From an uncultured Draconibacterium sp. (lineage in GTDB: Bacteria > Bacteroidota > Bacteroidia > Bacteroidales > Prolixibacteraceae), in NCBI RefSeq assembly GCF_913060805.1, contig NZ_CAJXTC010000005.1, forward strand, positions 1-64,000: a DNA stretch of 64,000 nt, written 5' to 3'. The notes under the pieces were generated by a model. The model searched no databases and had not been told where the DNA came from. It saw only the letters and a program-made list of their open reading frames with translations. Position numbers and translations under genes: made by a program. Positions 43,954 to 53,326 of this stretch are shown piece by piece. The stretch's first letter is position 1. Every line of letters starts with the position of its first letter.

Positions 43954-44283
43954 ATGGCAAGCGAGAAGGTATTAAAAAGCAGTAAACGCTGGGAAGATCT
44001 TGGCGATGGCGTGGCGCGCCAGATTATGGGCTGGGACAACCAGATCATGATGGTAAAAGTTAAATTCGAGAAGGGTACCGTTGGTGCCGAACATTCGCAT
44101 TTTCATACACAAACTACTTATTGTGTTAGCGGCAAGTTTGAATTTACCATGGACGGTGAAAAAGTTATTGTGGAGCCCGGCGACGGATTGTACATCGAGC
44201 CAAATATGATGCACGGAGCACTTTGTCTGGAGCCCGGGATTCTGATCGATGTTTTTAGCCCGGTGCGGGAGGATTTTCTGTAA
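43954..44283 (+). CDS. kdgF: Cupin protein, KdgF-like unsaturated uronate converter
   Basis: Small single-domain cupin of 109 residues with no signal peptide. KdgF enzymes linearise the 4,5-unsaturated uronic acid released from pectin or alginate oligomers on the way to 2-keto-3-deoxygluconate. Metal ligands fit the family: His47, His49 and Gln53 in 'EHSHFHTQ' and His87 in 'NMMHGA'. 'GDGLYIEPNMMHGA' is typical of this group. It stands alone on the plus strand between the two HTCS genes, with its own promoter. In this context (PL1 lyases and GH105) its substrate would be the unsaturated galacturonate that GH105 sets free. Other small cupins share the fold, so the name is probable rather than certain. 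Confidence 0.75.
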   Translation: MASEKVLKSSKRWEDLGDGVARQIMGWDNQIMMVKVKFEKGTVGAEHSHFHTQTTYCVSGKFEFTMDGEKVIVEPGDGLYIEPNMMHGALCLEPGILIDVFSPVREDFL

Positions 44284-44466
44284 ACTGAAGGACTGAAGGA
44301 TTGAATTCGCGAATGTGAAGAAACTTTGAGAAACTCTGTGCCTCCTTTGTGAAACTTTGTGGTTAATTCTTTTGAAGTGAAAAACTGAAAACTGCGACTG
44401 AGAACTTGTAACAGATCTCTCGCTGCGCATCGAGATGACAGTTCCCTTTTATGCTTTTGCGCCACT
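44284..44466. repeat. Intergenic repeat-rich segment after kdgF
   Basis: Contains iterated AAACTTTGaG / AAACTcTGTG / GAAACTTTGTGG units (44321-44362) and an imperfect hairpin ATCTC-TCGCTGCGCAT-CGAGAT (44415-44436). Both sequence types resemble dispersed intergenic repeats that I recall from Bacteroidota genomes. No gene is seen. Confidence 0.45.
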
Positions 44467-47400
44467 TTATGAAAATTTGTCCTTTACATCATCTGAAAGA
44501 TCGTTCGTGGTCTTTCGGTTTTTTTCGATGTATTCCGACGGCAGCATTTCGTATTCTTTCGAGAAATACTTGGAGAAATATCGTGGATTATTAAACCCAA
44601 CGCGATAGGCCACTTCCGATACCGAAAGCTGACTTGTTTCAAGCAGGTGGGCAGCTCGTTTTAAGCGAATAACGCGGATAAATTCGATAGGCGTTCGATC
44701 GGTTAACGCCAACAGTTTTTTATACAGACTAACACGGCTCATGCCCATTTCTGCACCAAAATCTTCAACGGTAAACGAAGCTTCTGCAATATTGTCTTCA
44801 ACGATTTTCAAGGCCTTTTTAATAAACTTCTCGTCCTCTGAGTCGACCTTTATTTTTTCAGGATTTAATCCTGTCATCGACTGGTACGAAACACGCAATT
44901 GATCGCGCGAACGCAGCAGGTTTTCAATTCGCGATTCCAGTACCTTAAAATCGAAAGGTTTGGTGAGGTAGGCATCGGCACCCGATTCGTAACCTTCAAT
45001 AACCGGCGCGGTATCGGTTTTTGCCGTAAGCAAGATAACCGGGATATGCTTGGTTTTTCGGTTCGATTTAATTTTCGCACACAGTTCAACGCCGTTCATT
45101 TCGGGCATCATCACGTCGCTGATCACAATGTCGGGCAACTGTTTTTCAAAGTTCGCCCAGGCTTCGGCTCCGTTTTCGGCCTCAATAATATTGTATCGGT
45201 CTTTAAAATTCTCTTTTAAATAGAAACGCAGATCGGAGCTGTCTTCCACAATCGCCAGTGTTTTTTTATCCCGGTTGTAAGCCGGAACTTTTTCGCTTGT
45301 AGTTGACGTTGGCTGTTTGTAGGTTTTGCGTTCTGCCACTTCAAGCGCCTTGTTGGCAGCTATTTCTTCCTCGGTAAATAAATCCACCGGAATTTCTACA
45401 GTGAATGTGCTTCCTTCATTCAGTTGGCTCTCCACATTCACATCGCCACCCAGCAGCGTAACGTATTCTTTTACCATCGACAAACCAATTCCTGAGCCCT
45501 GATTAATTTCGGTTCCGGAATTATCAGTTTGGTAAAAGCGGTTAAAAATCTGCATCTGTTGCTCGGGCGCAATTCCAATTCCTGTATCGGATACTTTTAC
45601 GGTTAAAACCGGCTTCTCTGCCGATGAATTCAAATCGATTTTCAGGCTAATTTTGCCTCCGCTGTTGGTGAATTTGCAGGCATTGGTTAGCAAGTTGGTA
45701 AATATTTTGTCGGTTTTGTCTTTGTCAAAAAAGGTGTGCAGACTTTTATGGCTGCTTGAAAACTGGAATGAGATATTTTTACTTTCCATCAGGTCTTCAA
45801 ACGAAGCAGAAATTTCTTGGATAAAACCGATCATTTCGCCCCAGTCTTTGTGTACTTTAATTTTTTGAAGCTCCATTTTTCTGAAATCGAGCAACTGGTT
45901 TACCATGGCCATTAGCCGCCGAGCATTTCGCTGAATAAGAATGAGGTGTTTTTTGTCGTCGTCGTTTTTACTGTGTTCGATTAGTTTATCGATGGGGGCA
46001 ATAATCAGCGAAAGTGGGGTGCGGAATTCGTGGCTGATGTTGGTGAAAAACTTGGTTTTCAAAGTGTCAACCTGGTGGATTCGTTCAGCTTCGCGGTGTT
46101 CCTGTTCAGCTTCAAATTTCAGGCGTTGGCGTTCGGCCAGAATCTTCCAGGTGATAAATAACAAGCCGGCAATAACCAGAATGTAAAGCATGTAGGCATA
46201 GCTTGTTTCCCAAAACGGCGGAAGGATATTGATGCTCAAAGGCGGAGTCATTTCGCGCCAGGTTGAGTTATCGTTGCTCACCCGGATACGCAGCTGGTAT
46301 TCACCCGAATTCAGGTTGGTAAATGTTAGTTCGTGCATGCCACGATTCACTTCCAGCCACTCGTCGTTAAAGCCGCTTAACTGATATTGGAAAGTATTTT
46401 TCTCGGGATGGAAATAACTAAGCGCCGCAAACTCTACCGAGAACACATTCTCTTTATGTTTCAGCGAAATTTGGTTGCTGTAGGTAATCGATTTATCAAG
46501 GATAATTCGTTTTCGGAAAGGCTCGTTAACTTTTATATTTTGATTAAAAACCTTGAAGTTTGTAAGTACAATTTTTTCGTCGGGTGTTTGAACAACAATA
46601 TCTTCGGGCTTAAATAGATTGAACCCGTTGGCGCCACCAAAAATCAACTCTCCTGATCGTGTTCTATAGGCAGCCTTTTGGTTAAATTCATTTCCCTGCA
46701 GACCATCCTGTAATCCAAAGTTTTCAACATCAACCTCCAGTTGATTGATAGGCAGTTGATGCGAATAGTTTTCAACGCTGATCTTTGAAATTCCTTTTAA
46801 CGTAGCAATCCAAAGATTGCCGTTTTCGTCTTCCTGAATGGTTTTTATATTGGAATTGGCCAGCCCGTCGGCTTCCGTTAAAACTTTAAAAGTGCCCTGC
46901 GTTTTATTCAAAACATTTAATCCCTGCGTGGTTGCCACCCAAATCAACCCGCGCACATCTTCGTGTATGTCGTTTGCATTGTTGTCGCTTAACTGTCCGG
47001 GTGTGCTCGGATCGGGACTGTAGTGTGTAAAACGTTTGGTATTCAGGTTCAAAACATCAAGCCCATCAGAGGTTCCCAACCAAAGGTTTTGCTCACTGTC
47101 CTCCATTATCGACATGATAAAATTGGAGCCTACCGAATTAATATCGCTTGCTGTGTAATGAATAAACTGTTCGTTTGTGCGGTTGAAAAGATTCAGCCCA
47201 CCGTTTAATGTGCCAACCCACAGGTTTTGTTTCGAGTCCTCAAAAATTGACCAAACGCGGTTGTCCGACAGTGAATTGGGATTTTCCGGTGTATGCAGAT
47301 AATGTTTAAATGTCGATCCGTTAAAACGGTTTAAACCGCCCTGGTAAGTTCCGGCCCAAAGTGTTCCTTTACTGTCGATGTGCAGCGCAACAATTACGTT

Positions 47401-48681
47401 TGCACTAATGGAGTTGGGATCGTTTGCATCGTGCAGGTAACTTTTAAAGGTGTTATTGTTGCGGTTAAAATAAATCAGTCCGCCACCGTTTGTGCCGATC
47501 CAAAGATTTCCACGGTTATCCTCAACAAAACAGTTTACATCGTTGTAGGGAAGGCTGTTTTCTGCCTCGGCCGAGTACCGGTAGTGGTTAAAGTGGATAA
47601 GGTTTTTGTGGTAATAGCTGATGCCTTTTTTATAGGTTCCGGCCCAAATAATATCTTCATCATCACGATACAGGTTGGTGATGCTGTTTTGCGCAATTCC
47701 AAGCGGATTCTGGCTGTTGTTTTGCAGAACCGTTATGGTTTTATCCTTCTTGTTGAGGATGTTAATGCCTCCGTGGTCGGTACCAATCCAAATGGCTCCG
47801 TTATCGTCTTCAAGCACCGACGAAACCATATTGGTTGAGAGTTTAAAAGTAGACGACGACTGCGTGTATTTACTTATTTTTTTTGTTTGATGATCAAGAA
47901 AGAATACGCCGTAAGGCAGGCCGGGCGAATAAATCCAAATGTCGTTGTCGGAATCGATAAAAAGCTGGAAGGTGTTGAATTCATTCATCACTTCGTCGCC
48001 CAGAAAAAAGGTCTGCTCGGTTTGTTTGGTTTCCGGATTAATTTGCAACAGCTCGCCGGCTTTTGATACCACCCAAATCATGTGATTACCATCTTCAGTA
48101 ATATAACTCAGCGAGTTGTCGTAATTCGGCCGGTCAACCTGCGATACAAACTGAATGGAATCAACCGTTTGGTTTTCCGGATTATACTTATACAACCCGA
48201 AGTTGGAATTTACCAGCCAGGTGTTGTTTTTGCTGTCGATAAAAAACGATTGCAAACCGGCAATAGGAATACTGGTTCCCCGGTAATTTTCTCCCGGTGT
48301 TGAAAAGCGTTCGAGCACCGGATCGTAAACCGTAAATTCAGAATAGGAGCGAATCCACAAACGGCCGTCGAAGTCCTCAAACAAATACTCAATTCCGTTA
48401 AATGGTATTGATGTGCTGTCGTTTATATCGTGCAAAAATGTTTTAAAACCCGATCCGTCGTAGCGGTTTAATCCCTGCGCCGTTCCGAACCACATAAAAC
48501 CTTGCTGGTCTTTCAGAATGGCTTTTATTTCGTTGTTCGACAGCCCGTCGTTTATGTTGATGTGCATAAATTTATAAGGCTCGTTTCCCGGAATGGAAAC
48601 AGCCTGCGAACTCAGTGCAGGCAGCAATAAAAGGGGAACAACAAATAAAAACAGTAAGATCTTATGCGGCAAAAACTTCAT
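44467..48681 (-). CDS. Hybrid two-component system regulator (HTCS), xyloglucan side
   Basis: Second HTCS, 1404 residues, with the same order as the first: signal peptide (~1-28), Reg_prop propellers (~35-715), Y_Y_Y (~735-815), membrane helix (~826-846), HisKA with phospho-His near 885 ('ISHEFRTPL'), HATPase (~985-1100), receiver with phospho-Asp near 1188 ('VISDVMMPE') and AraC helix-turn-helix (~1300-1395). It differs from the first HTCS throughout the sensor, so the ligands should differ. It lies immediately downstream of the xyloglucan locus on the same strand, beyond a terminator, and is its most likely regulator. Confidence 0.95.
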   Translation of the reverse strand: MKFLPHKILLFLFVVPLLLLPALSSQAVSIPGNEPYKFMHININDGLSNNEIKAILKDQQGFMWFGTAQGLNRYDGSGFKTFLHDINDSTSIPFNGIEYLFEDFDGRLWIRSYSEFTVYDPVLERFSTPGENYRGTSIPIAGLQSFFIDSKNNTWLVNSNFGLYKYNPENQTVDSIQFVSQVDRPNYDNSLSYITEDGNHMIWVVSKAGELLQINPETKQTEQTFFLGDEVMNEFNTFQLFIDSDNDIWIYSPGLPYGVFFLDHQTKKISKYTQSSSTFKLSTNMVSSVLEDDNGAIWIGTDHGGINILNKKDKTITVLQNNSQNPLGIAQNSITNLYRDDEDIIWAGTYKKGISYYHKNLIHFNHYRYSAEAENSLPYNDVNCFVEDNRGNLWIGTNGGGLIYFNRNNNTFKSYLHDANDPNSISANVIVALHIDSKGTLWAGTYQGGLNRFNGSTFKHYLHTPENPNSLSDNRVWSIFEDSKQNLWVGTLNGGLNLFNRTNEQFIHYTASDINSVGSNFIMSIMEDSEQNLWLGTSDGLDVLNLNTKRFTHYSPDPSTPGQLSDNNANDIHEDVRGLIWVATTQGLNVLNKTQGTFKVLTEADGLANSNIKTIQEDENGNLWIATLKGISKISVENYSHQLPINQLEVDVENFGLQDGLQGNEFNQKAAYRTRSGELIFGGANGFNLFKPEDIVVQTPDEKIVLTNFKVFNQNIKVNEPFRKRIILDKSITYSNQISLKHKENVFSVEFAALSYFHPEKNTFQYQLSGFNDEWLEVNRGMHELTFTNLNSGEYQLRIRVSNDNSTWREMTPPLSINILPPFWETSYAYMLYILVIAGLLFITWKILAERQRLKFEAEQEHREAERIHQVDTLKTKFFTNISHEFRTPLSLIIAPIDKLIEHSKNDDDKKHLILIQRNARRLMAMVNQLLDFRKMELQKIKVHKDWGEMIGFIQEISASFEDLMESKNISFQFSSSHKSLHTFFDKDKTDKIFTNLLTNACKFTNSGGKISLKIDLNSSAEKPVLTVKVSDTGIGIAPEQQMQIFNRFYQTDNSGTEINQGSGIGLSMVKEYVTLLGGDVNVESQLNEGSTFTVEIPVDLFTEEEIAANKALEVAERKTYKQPTSTTSEKVPAYNRDKKTLAIVEDSSDLRFYLKENFKDRYNIIEAENGAEAWANFEKQLPDIVISDVMMPEMNGVELCAKIKSNRKTKHIPVILLTAKTDTAPVIEGYESGADAYLTKPFDFKVLESRIENLLRSRDQLRVSYQSMTGLNPEKIKVDSEDEKFIKKALKIVEDNIAEASFTVEDFGAEMGMSRVSLYKKLLALTDRTPIEFIRVIRLKRAAHLLETSQLSVSEVAYRVGFNNPRYFSKYFSKEYEMLPSEYIEKNRKTTNDLSDDVKDKFS

Positions 48682-48739
48682 CTTAGGTTACTATCGTTCG
48701 TGTAAAACAGTCCAATTCCGACTTTGCGCTAATGTAAGC

Positions 48740-48782
48740 ATAAAAATAAAAACGGGAAACAGAATGGCATTTCTGTTCCCCG
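48740..48782 (-). terminator. Terminator of the xyloglucan operon
   Basis: On the minus strand a stem of CGGGG-AACAG and partner (48782-48753, with one bulge) is followed by TTTTTATTTTTA. It lies 38 bases after the GH31 stop and separates that operon from the HTCS gene. Confidence 0.75.
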
Positions 48783-48819
48783 TAATTCAAATCAACTAAA
48801 CTTGCTTGCTTAAACTTGC

Positions 48820-51657
48820 TTATAGTTCTACGGTAATTTCTTCTCCTGTGTAGTTTACTGTTTTTACATTACTTGCTTTACCAAGCATAGCCACCGGTTT
48901 ATCGCGCGAAACTTTGATGATACGGAATTCGCGGTTTTTAACCATTTCGGGATATTCGCCGTTTCGTGTGCCAATAACCAGGCTGTTATCACTTTCCGAA
49001 TAAGTAAACTCTATAGTGCTATATGCGCCACCTTCGTAGGCGTAAGTTGTTCCTTCATCTTCGTACAATTTAAACGAAGCATCTTTTCCGGTGTACACGT
49101 AAATATCGATCGGTGCACCTTTTTTCTCGTCGGTGTACTGAATTTCTGGTCCAACAGGAATAATAGAACCTTCGCGTACAAACAGCGGCATTCTTTCATA
49201 AGGTGCTTCAACGCTCAATTTCTGGCCACCGGCAAGGAATTCACCAGTGTACAAATTATACCAGCCACCGTTGTTCGGGAAGTATACGTCGCGTTTTGTG
49301 GCTTTGTATTCATAAACCGGACAAACCAGCAACGACTGACCAAACATAAACTGATCGCCAATATTCAGCACGCGGCGGTCGTCAGAAAAGTCCATTGCCA
49401 AACCACGCATAATAGTGTAATCGTCGTGATAAACCGCACCCGTTAAACTGTAAATGTATGGCATTAAACGGTAGCGCAATTTGTTGTAGTACAACATCGA
49501 TTTGTACGCCGGATGACTTTCAGGAGCGATGTTATAAATCTCGCGATACGGATACTGACCGTGAACGCGGAACAGCGGTGCAAATGCGCCAAACTGGTAC
49601 CAACGAGTGTTTAGTTCGCGCCATTCTTTCATGGCTTCGCTGCCTTCGGTGGCGCGCTCAAATTTCTTTTGTACACAGAAACCGCCAATGTCCATTGTCC
49701 AGTAGGGGAGTCCCGACATTGAGAAGTTGATACCTGCCGAAATCTGTGCTTTCATATCTTCCCAGGTAGTACCGATGTCGCCACTCCAGGTTGTAGTTCC
49801 GTAGTGCTGCATTCCTGCAAAACCCGAGCGGGTTAGAATAAACACACGGTCTTCCGGATTTTCTTCGCGCTGACCTTCGTAAATTCCTTTGGCGTTCATC
49901 AGTGCAAATGCATTAAAGAATTGCGTTGATGATCCTAAGGCAGTTGGATTCATTAACTTTTTGCGGTAGTCCATGCTGGCGTTCGAAAGGATGTCCGGCT
50001 CGGTAGCATCCAACCACCACGAGTCGATTCCCATTGAGTATAAATGCTCGTTAATCTGCTCCCAGAAAAGTTTTCGTGCACCTTCGCTGTAAGCATCGTA
50101 GAACGAACCAATATAACCCGGATAAATCCAGTCGCGGATACTGTCGTTAATCGCTTGTTTGTACATCCATCCATTTTGGTCGAATTCGTTGTAATGTTCG
50201 GTTCCCAAATAAAATTTAGGCCACACCGAAATCAGAATTCGTGCATGGTTATCGTGTACCATATCGATCATTCCTTTTGCATCAGGAAAACGTGCTTTGT
50301 CAAACTCCTGGCTTCCCCATTTGTCAACTTCCCAGTACGACCAGTCTTGCACAATATTATCGATCGGAATCTCTCTTTTTCTGAATTCCTTCAACGTACT
50401 TTCCAGTTCTTCCTGTGTTTTGTAACGCTCGCGACTTTGCCAGAAACCCATTGCCCATTTTGGCATCACCTGGGCTTTTCCGGTAAGTGTGCGGTAGCGG
50501 CTGATCACATCGTCCATGTTGTTTCCTTTCATAAAGAAATAGTCGATTTGGTCGCCCATTTCCGAGTAGAAAGAAATGTCGTCCTGTACCTCAGGATCAA
50601 CCGGAGATAAAGCTTTTAGTCCGATGTACGAAACACCACCGTCAGGAATCCAGTCGAGTTTTACGTGGTATTTCTCGCCGGCTTTCATATCGTACTGGAA
50701 TTTAGCCACCGATGGGTTCCATGCAGTACGCCATTTGTCGGCCATTAATTCGCCGTTCACCCAGATTTTGGTGTAGCCGGCGTAGTACAGTAAGAAATGG
50801 AAAATTCCGCTTTCTTCGGGTTCAATATCGCCTTCCCAAACAATGCGGGCGTGGTTAAAATCGAAACCTTCAGGAAAATTCTCAATGGTTTCCAGGTTTT
50901 CGTAATCAATAGTCGATTCCGTGCGAGTGGTGTAAACGTGGTCGTTTTCGTTATTGTCGATGTAAGTGGCTGTTAAACCGCCTTCATTTCCTTCGGCATC
51001 GAAAAGTTTAAACTGATCGATCTGGCCGTAAGGACGTGGATCGCCAAAACGCGAAAGCGAGTAGTTGTCCCAAAGCAGACCGTAGTTGTTTGTTGAAACA
51101 ATAAACGGTACCGAAACTTTTGTGTTGTACTGGAAAAGCTCCTCGTTTTTACCTTTGTAGTTCATTTCGTCGGCCTGGTGCTGTCCAAGTCCGTAAAGCG
51201 CTTCATCGTCTGACGATTCGAAAACCTGACGGGTTGAATAAGCACTTACGCCATCAACTTCAATCGGTTCGAACCATTTTCCACCGTTTTCCTTTTCCTC
51301 AAGAATTGGGTTTCCATTCTCATCCAGAAAATCGATTTCGCCGGTTTCGGTTGATACTTTAACCTTTGTTTTTGCTGTTGAAATGATCAGGTGACCGTCT
51401 GTTTCTTCAACCACAAAAGGAACGGTTTCGTTTTGCGGAAGTGCAATAAGACTTTCCTTGGTTGAAAATGTTTTTGTGGCGCTAGCCGACACCTTGATGA
51501 TCTCGTCGTTTACGGGTGTAATTTTAATGGCCTGCGCCTGTTGTTTGCCGGCTTGCTGCGGGTAAACAATTACGGCTTCTCCGGTTTGCTCCCAGTTGGT
51601 TGTAGAACAGGAGATTGCGAATATACTTAGCAGAACTGCTATAAAAAATTTGTTCAT
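48820..51657 (-). CDS. GH31 alpha-xylosidase-type enzyme with PA14 insert
   Basis: Retaining exo-glycosidase; by architecture it is a xyloglucan-oligosaccharide alpha-xylosidase. The 945-residue lipoprotein has Cys17 ('AISCSTT'). The N-terminal beta-sandwich is interrupted by a PA14 domain (~225-385, 'GIFHFLLYYAGYTKIWVNGEL'), an insertion known in xyloglucan-specific GH31 enzymes such as those of Bacteroides ovatus and Cellvibrio. The nucleophile is Asp550 in 'WWLDATEPD' and the acid/base is Asp627 in 'WSGDIG'. It is the last gene of the xyloglucan operon. Alpha-glucosidase is the alternative, but PA14 and the GH5 neighbour favour xylosidase. Confidence 0.9.
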   Translation of the reverse strand: MNKFFIAVLLSIFAISCSTTNWEQTGEAVIVYPQQAGKQQAQAIKITPVNDEIIKVSASATKTFSTKESLIALPQNETVPFVVEETDGHLIISTAKTKVKVSTETGEIDFLDENGNPILEEKENGGKWFEPIEVDGVSAYSTRQVFESSDDEALYGLGQHQADEMNYKGKNEELFQYNTKVSVPFIVSTNNYGLLWDNYSLSRFGDPRPYGQIDQFKLFDAEGNEGGLTATYIDNNENDHVYTTRTESTIDYENLETIENFPEGFDFNHARIVWEGDIEPEESGIFHFLLYYAGYTKIWVNGELMADKWRTAWNPSVAKFQYDMKAGEKYHVKLDWIPDGGVSYIGLKALSPVDPEVQDDISFYSEMGDQIDYFFMKGNNMDDVISRYRTLTGKAQVMPKWAMGFWQSRERYKTQEELESTLKEFRKREIPIDNIVQDWSYWEVDKWGSQEFDKARFPDAKGMIDMVHDNHARILISVWPKFYLGTEHYNEFDQNGWMYKQAINDSIRDWIYPGYIGSFYDAYSEGARKLFWEQINEHLYSMGIDSWWLDATEPDILSNASMDYRKKLMNPTALGSSTQFFNAFALMNAKGIYEGQREENPEDRVFILTRSGFAGMQHYGTTTWSGDIGTTWEDMKAQISAGINFSMSGLPYWTMDIGGFCVQKKFERATEGSEAMKEWRELNTRWYQFGAFAPLFRVHGQYPYREIYNIAPESHPAYKSMLYYNKLRYRLMPYIYSLTGAVYHDDYTIMRGLAMDFSDDRRVLNIGDQFMFGQSLLVCPVYEYKATKRDVYFPNNGGWYNLYTGEFLAGGQKLSVEAPYERMPLFVREGSIIPVGPEIQYTDEKKGAPIDIYVYTGKDASFKLYEDEGTTYAYEGGAYSTIEFTYSESDNSLVIGTRNGEYPEMVKNREFRIIKVSRDKPVAMLGKASNVKTVNYTGEEITVEL

Positions 51658-51763
51658 TATTGTAGAGTATTAATTTGTGCTATATTTTGCTGATTGATCT
51701 CTTTTTTACTCGTTCATAATTGCCTTAACGGCCGCTATTCTGGTTTGTTACTTTCTTGTCAGT

Positions 51764-53245
51764 TTAAAATGGATACGAACCGTCAGCAGCTCCCTGTATC
51801 AGACTGTTGTACGAAAGCGAATCGATAATTTCATAACTGTTGCGGTCAATTAAACCATTGTCCCAGCAGAATGGCACCAGCCCATTGTTTTTCGCTTTGC
51901 GGGCAACTGTTTCCATAAAATAGGCGCGTGATTCATCGTGTTTTTGCTGCCATCCTTCAGGATACATCGAAAGGTCGCGGTAAATGGTTCCAAATTCGCC
52001 CAAAATTACAGGAATTCCGTTGTCTACCAATTTGGCTTTCATTTTTTGGAACTGCGATTCCACCACATCTTCTTCGCCCCAATTGGCATTGCGATCGTCG
52101 GCGCCTTCAACATGGTTAGGTTCGCCCCAGAAATAGAACATTTTTCCCCAGCTTGCATCTTCTTCCAAACCGCAGAAATTCCAGGGTGTATAATAGTGCA
52201 CTTCGGCCAATAAACGATCATCAACCCGGTCGGTTGGCATTGTCATAAACTGGTCGGCTTTATCAATATCGGTATTTGGTGCCTGAATGATCAGGTTACG
52301 GTAAGCATTTCTTCCTCCGGTTGAGCGAACTGCATCAACAAAGGTTTGCATGTAAACGTTCAACACATCTACATTTTCCTGTTCATCGGCATTTGGTTCG
52401 TTAGCTCCGGCAAAAAGCAGGTGCTCGTCGTAATCGCGGAACCTTATGGCAATCTGTTTCCAGATAATTTCCAGTTTGTTATTCACTGCTTCCTGACTAT
52501 CAGGAATGCAGTTTTGTTCCATCCAGCCTCCATCCCAGTGGATGTTCAGAATGGCATAAAGATCATTGTCGATACAATAATCGACTACTTCCTGTACGCG
52601 GTCGAGCCACGATTCTTGTATTTTATACGAGGTTTGGTCTTCTAAATACCGGTCCCATGCACAGGGCAGACGAACGGCACTAAATCCGGCATTTTTAACA
52701 GCAGCCATTAATTCGTTTGTAGCCTTTGGGTTTCCCCAAGAGGTTTCTCCACCAATAGCCTCCAGGGTATTTACCATGTTCCAGCCTACCTGTATTTGCG
52801 AGGCCAGTGCTATGGCGTTACTATTCATTCCGGTCATATCGGCGGCAATTGAATCCGGATTTTCCGGATCGATAATTTCAGGTTCTTTTGCTTCCTGTGT
52901 TACTGCTATTGTAATTGTTGATACATCTTCAGCAGAGATGCTAATTGTGGCCGTTCTTTCTTCCTCAACGGTATTGGCTTCGGCACTGATATTAATTGTA
53001 GCGTTGTTTTTGCTGGTTTGCAGGGCCGAAGTACACCACGATGCATTGCTACTTATATTCCATGTGGTATTCGACGTGATGGAAATCGTTTCGGTGCCAC
53101 CGTTCTGATCAAAGTTCAAACTCAAAGGAGTTGCCGACAATTCAGGAGTGAAATCATCGGGAGGGTTTACGGGGCTGTCATCATCGCCACACGATCCGAG
53201 TGCAACGATAAAAAGTAAGAGTAATAATCGAACAGTTAGCTTCAT
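51764..53245 (-). CDS. BACON-GH5 endo-xyloglucanase-type enzyme, lipoprotein
   Basis: Endo-glucanase that cuts the beta-1,4-glucan backbone, probably of xyloglucan, at the cell surface. The 493-residue lipoprotein has Cys19 ('LGSCGDDD'). A BACON domain (~36-120, 'TTWNISSNASWCTS') is followed by a GH5 barrel (~135-490) with acid/base Glu283 in 'AGANEPN' and nucleophile Glu417 in 'ILGEFGT'. This BACON-GH5 layout is that of the B. ovatus xyloglucan enzyme BoGH5A, a subfamily 4 member. It lies between a hairpin that follows the surface-protein gene and the GH31 gene. Confidence 0.92.
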   Translation of the reverse strand: MKLTVRLLLLLFIVALGSCGDDDSPVNPPDDFTPELSATPLSLNFDQNGGTETISITSNTTWNISSNASWCTSALQTSKNNATINISAEANTVEEERTATISISAEDVSTITIAVTQEAKEPEIIDPENPDSIAADMTGMNSNAIALASQIQVGWNMVNTLEAIGGETSWGNPKATNELMAAVKNAGFSAVRLPCAWDRYLEDQTSYKIQESWLDRVQEVVDYCIDNDLYAILNIHWDGGWMEQNCIPDSQEAVNNKLEIIWKQIAIRFRDYDEHLLFAGANEPNADEQENVDVLNVYMQTFVDAVRSTGGRNAYRNLIIQAPNTDIDKADQFMTMPTDRVDDRLLAEVHYYTPWNFCGLEEDASWGKMFYFWGEPNHVEGADDRNANWGEEDVVESQFQKMKAKLVDNGIPVILGEFGTIYRDLSMYPEGWQQKHDESRAYFMETVARKAKNNGLVPFCWDNGLIDRNSYEIIDSLSYNSLIQGAADGSYPF

Positions 53246-53288
53246 GCTGATAATAATAGATAGTGGTTTTTATTCTAAAAATTAATAA

Positions 53289-53318
53289 AACCTGCGGAGC
53301 TTCTACACTCCGCAGGTT
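53289..53318 (-). terminator. Intercistronic hairpin between surface protein and GH5 genes
   Basis: AACCTGCGGAG (53289-53299) and CTCCGCAGGTT (53308-53318) form a perfect 11-pair stem with an 8-base loop. On the minus strand TTATTAATTTTTAG follows. It can end or attenuate the SusCD/surface-protein transcript before the enzyme genes. Confidence 0.7.
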
Positions 53319-53326
53319 AATTGTTG

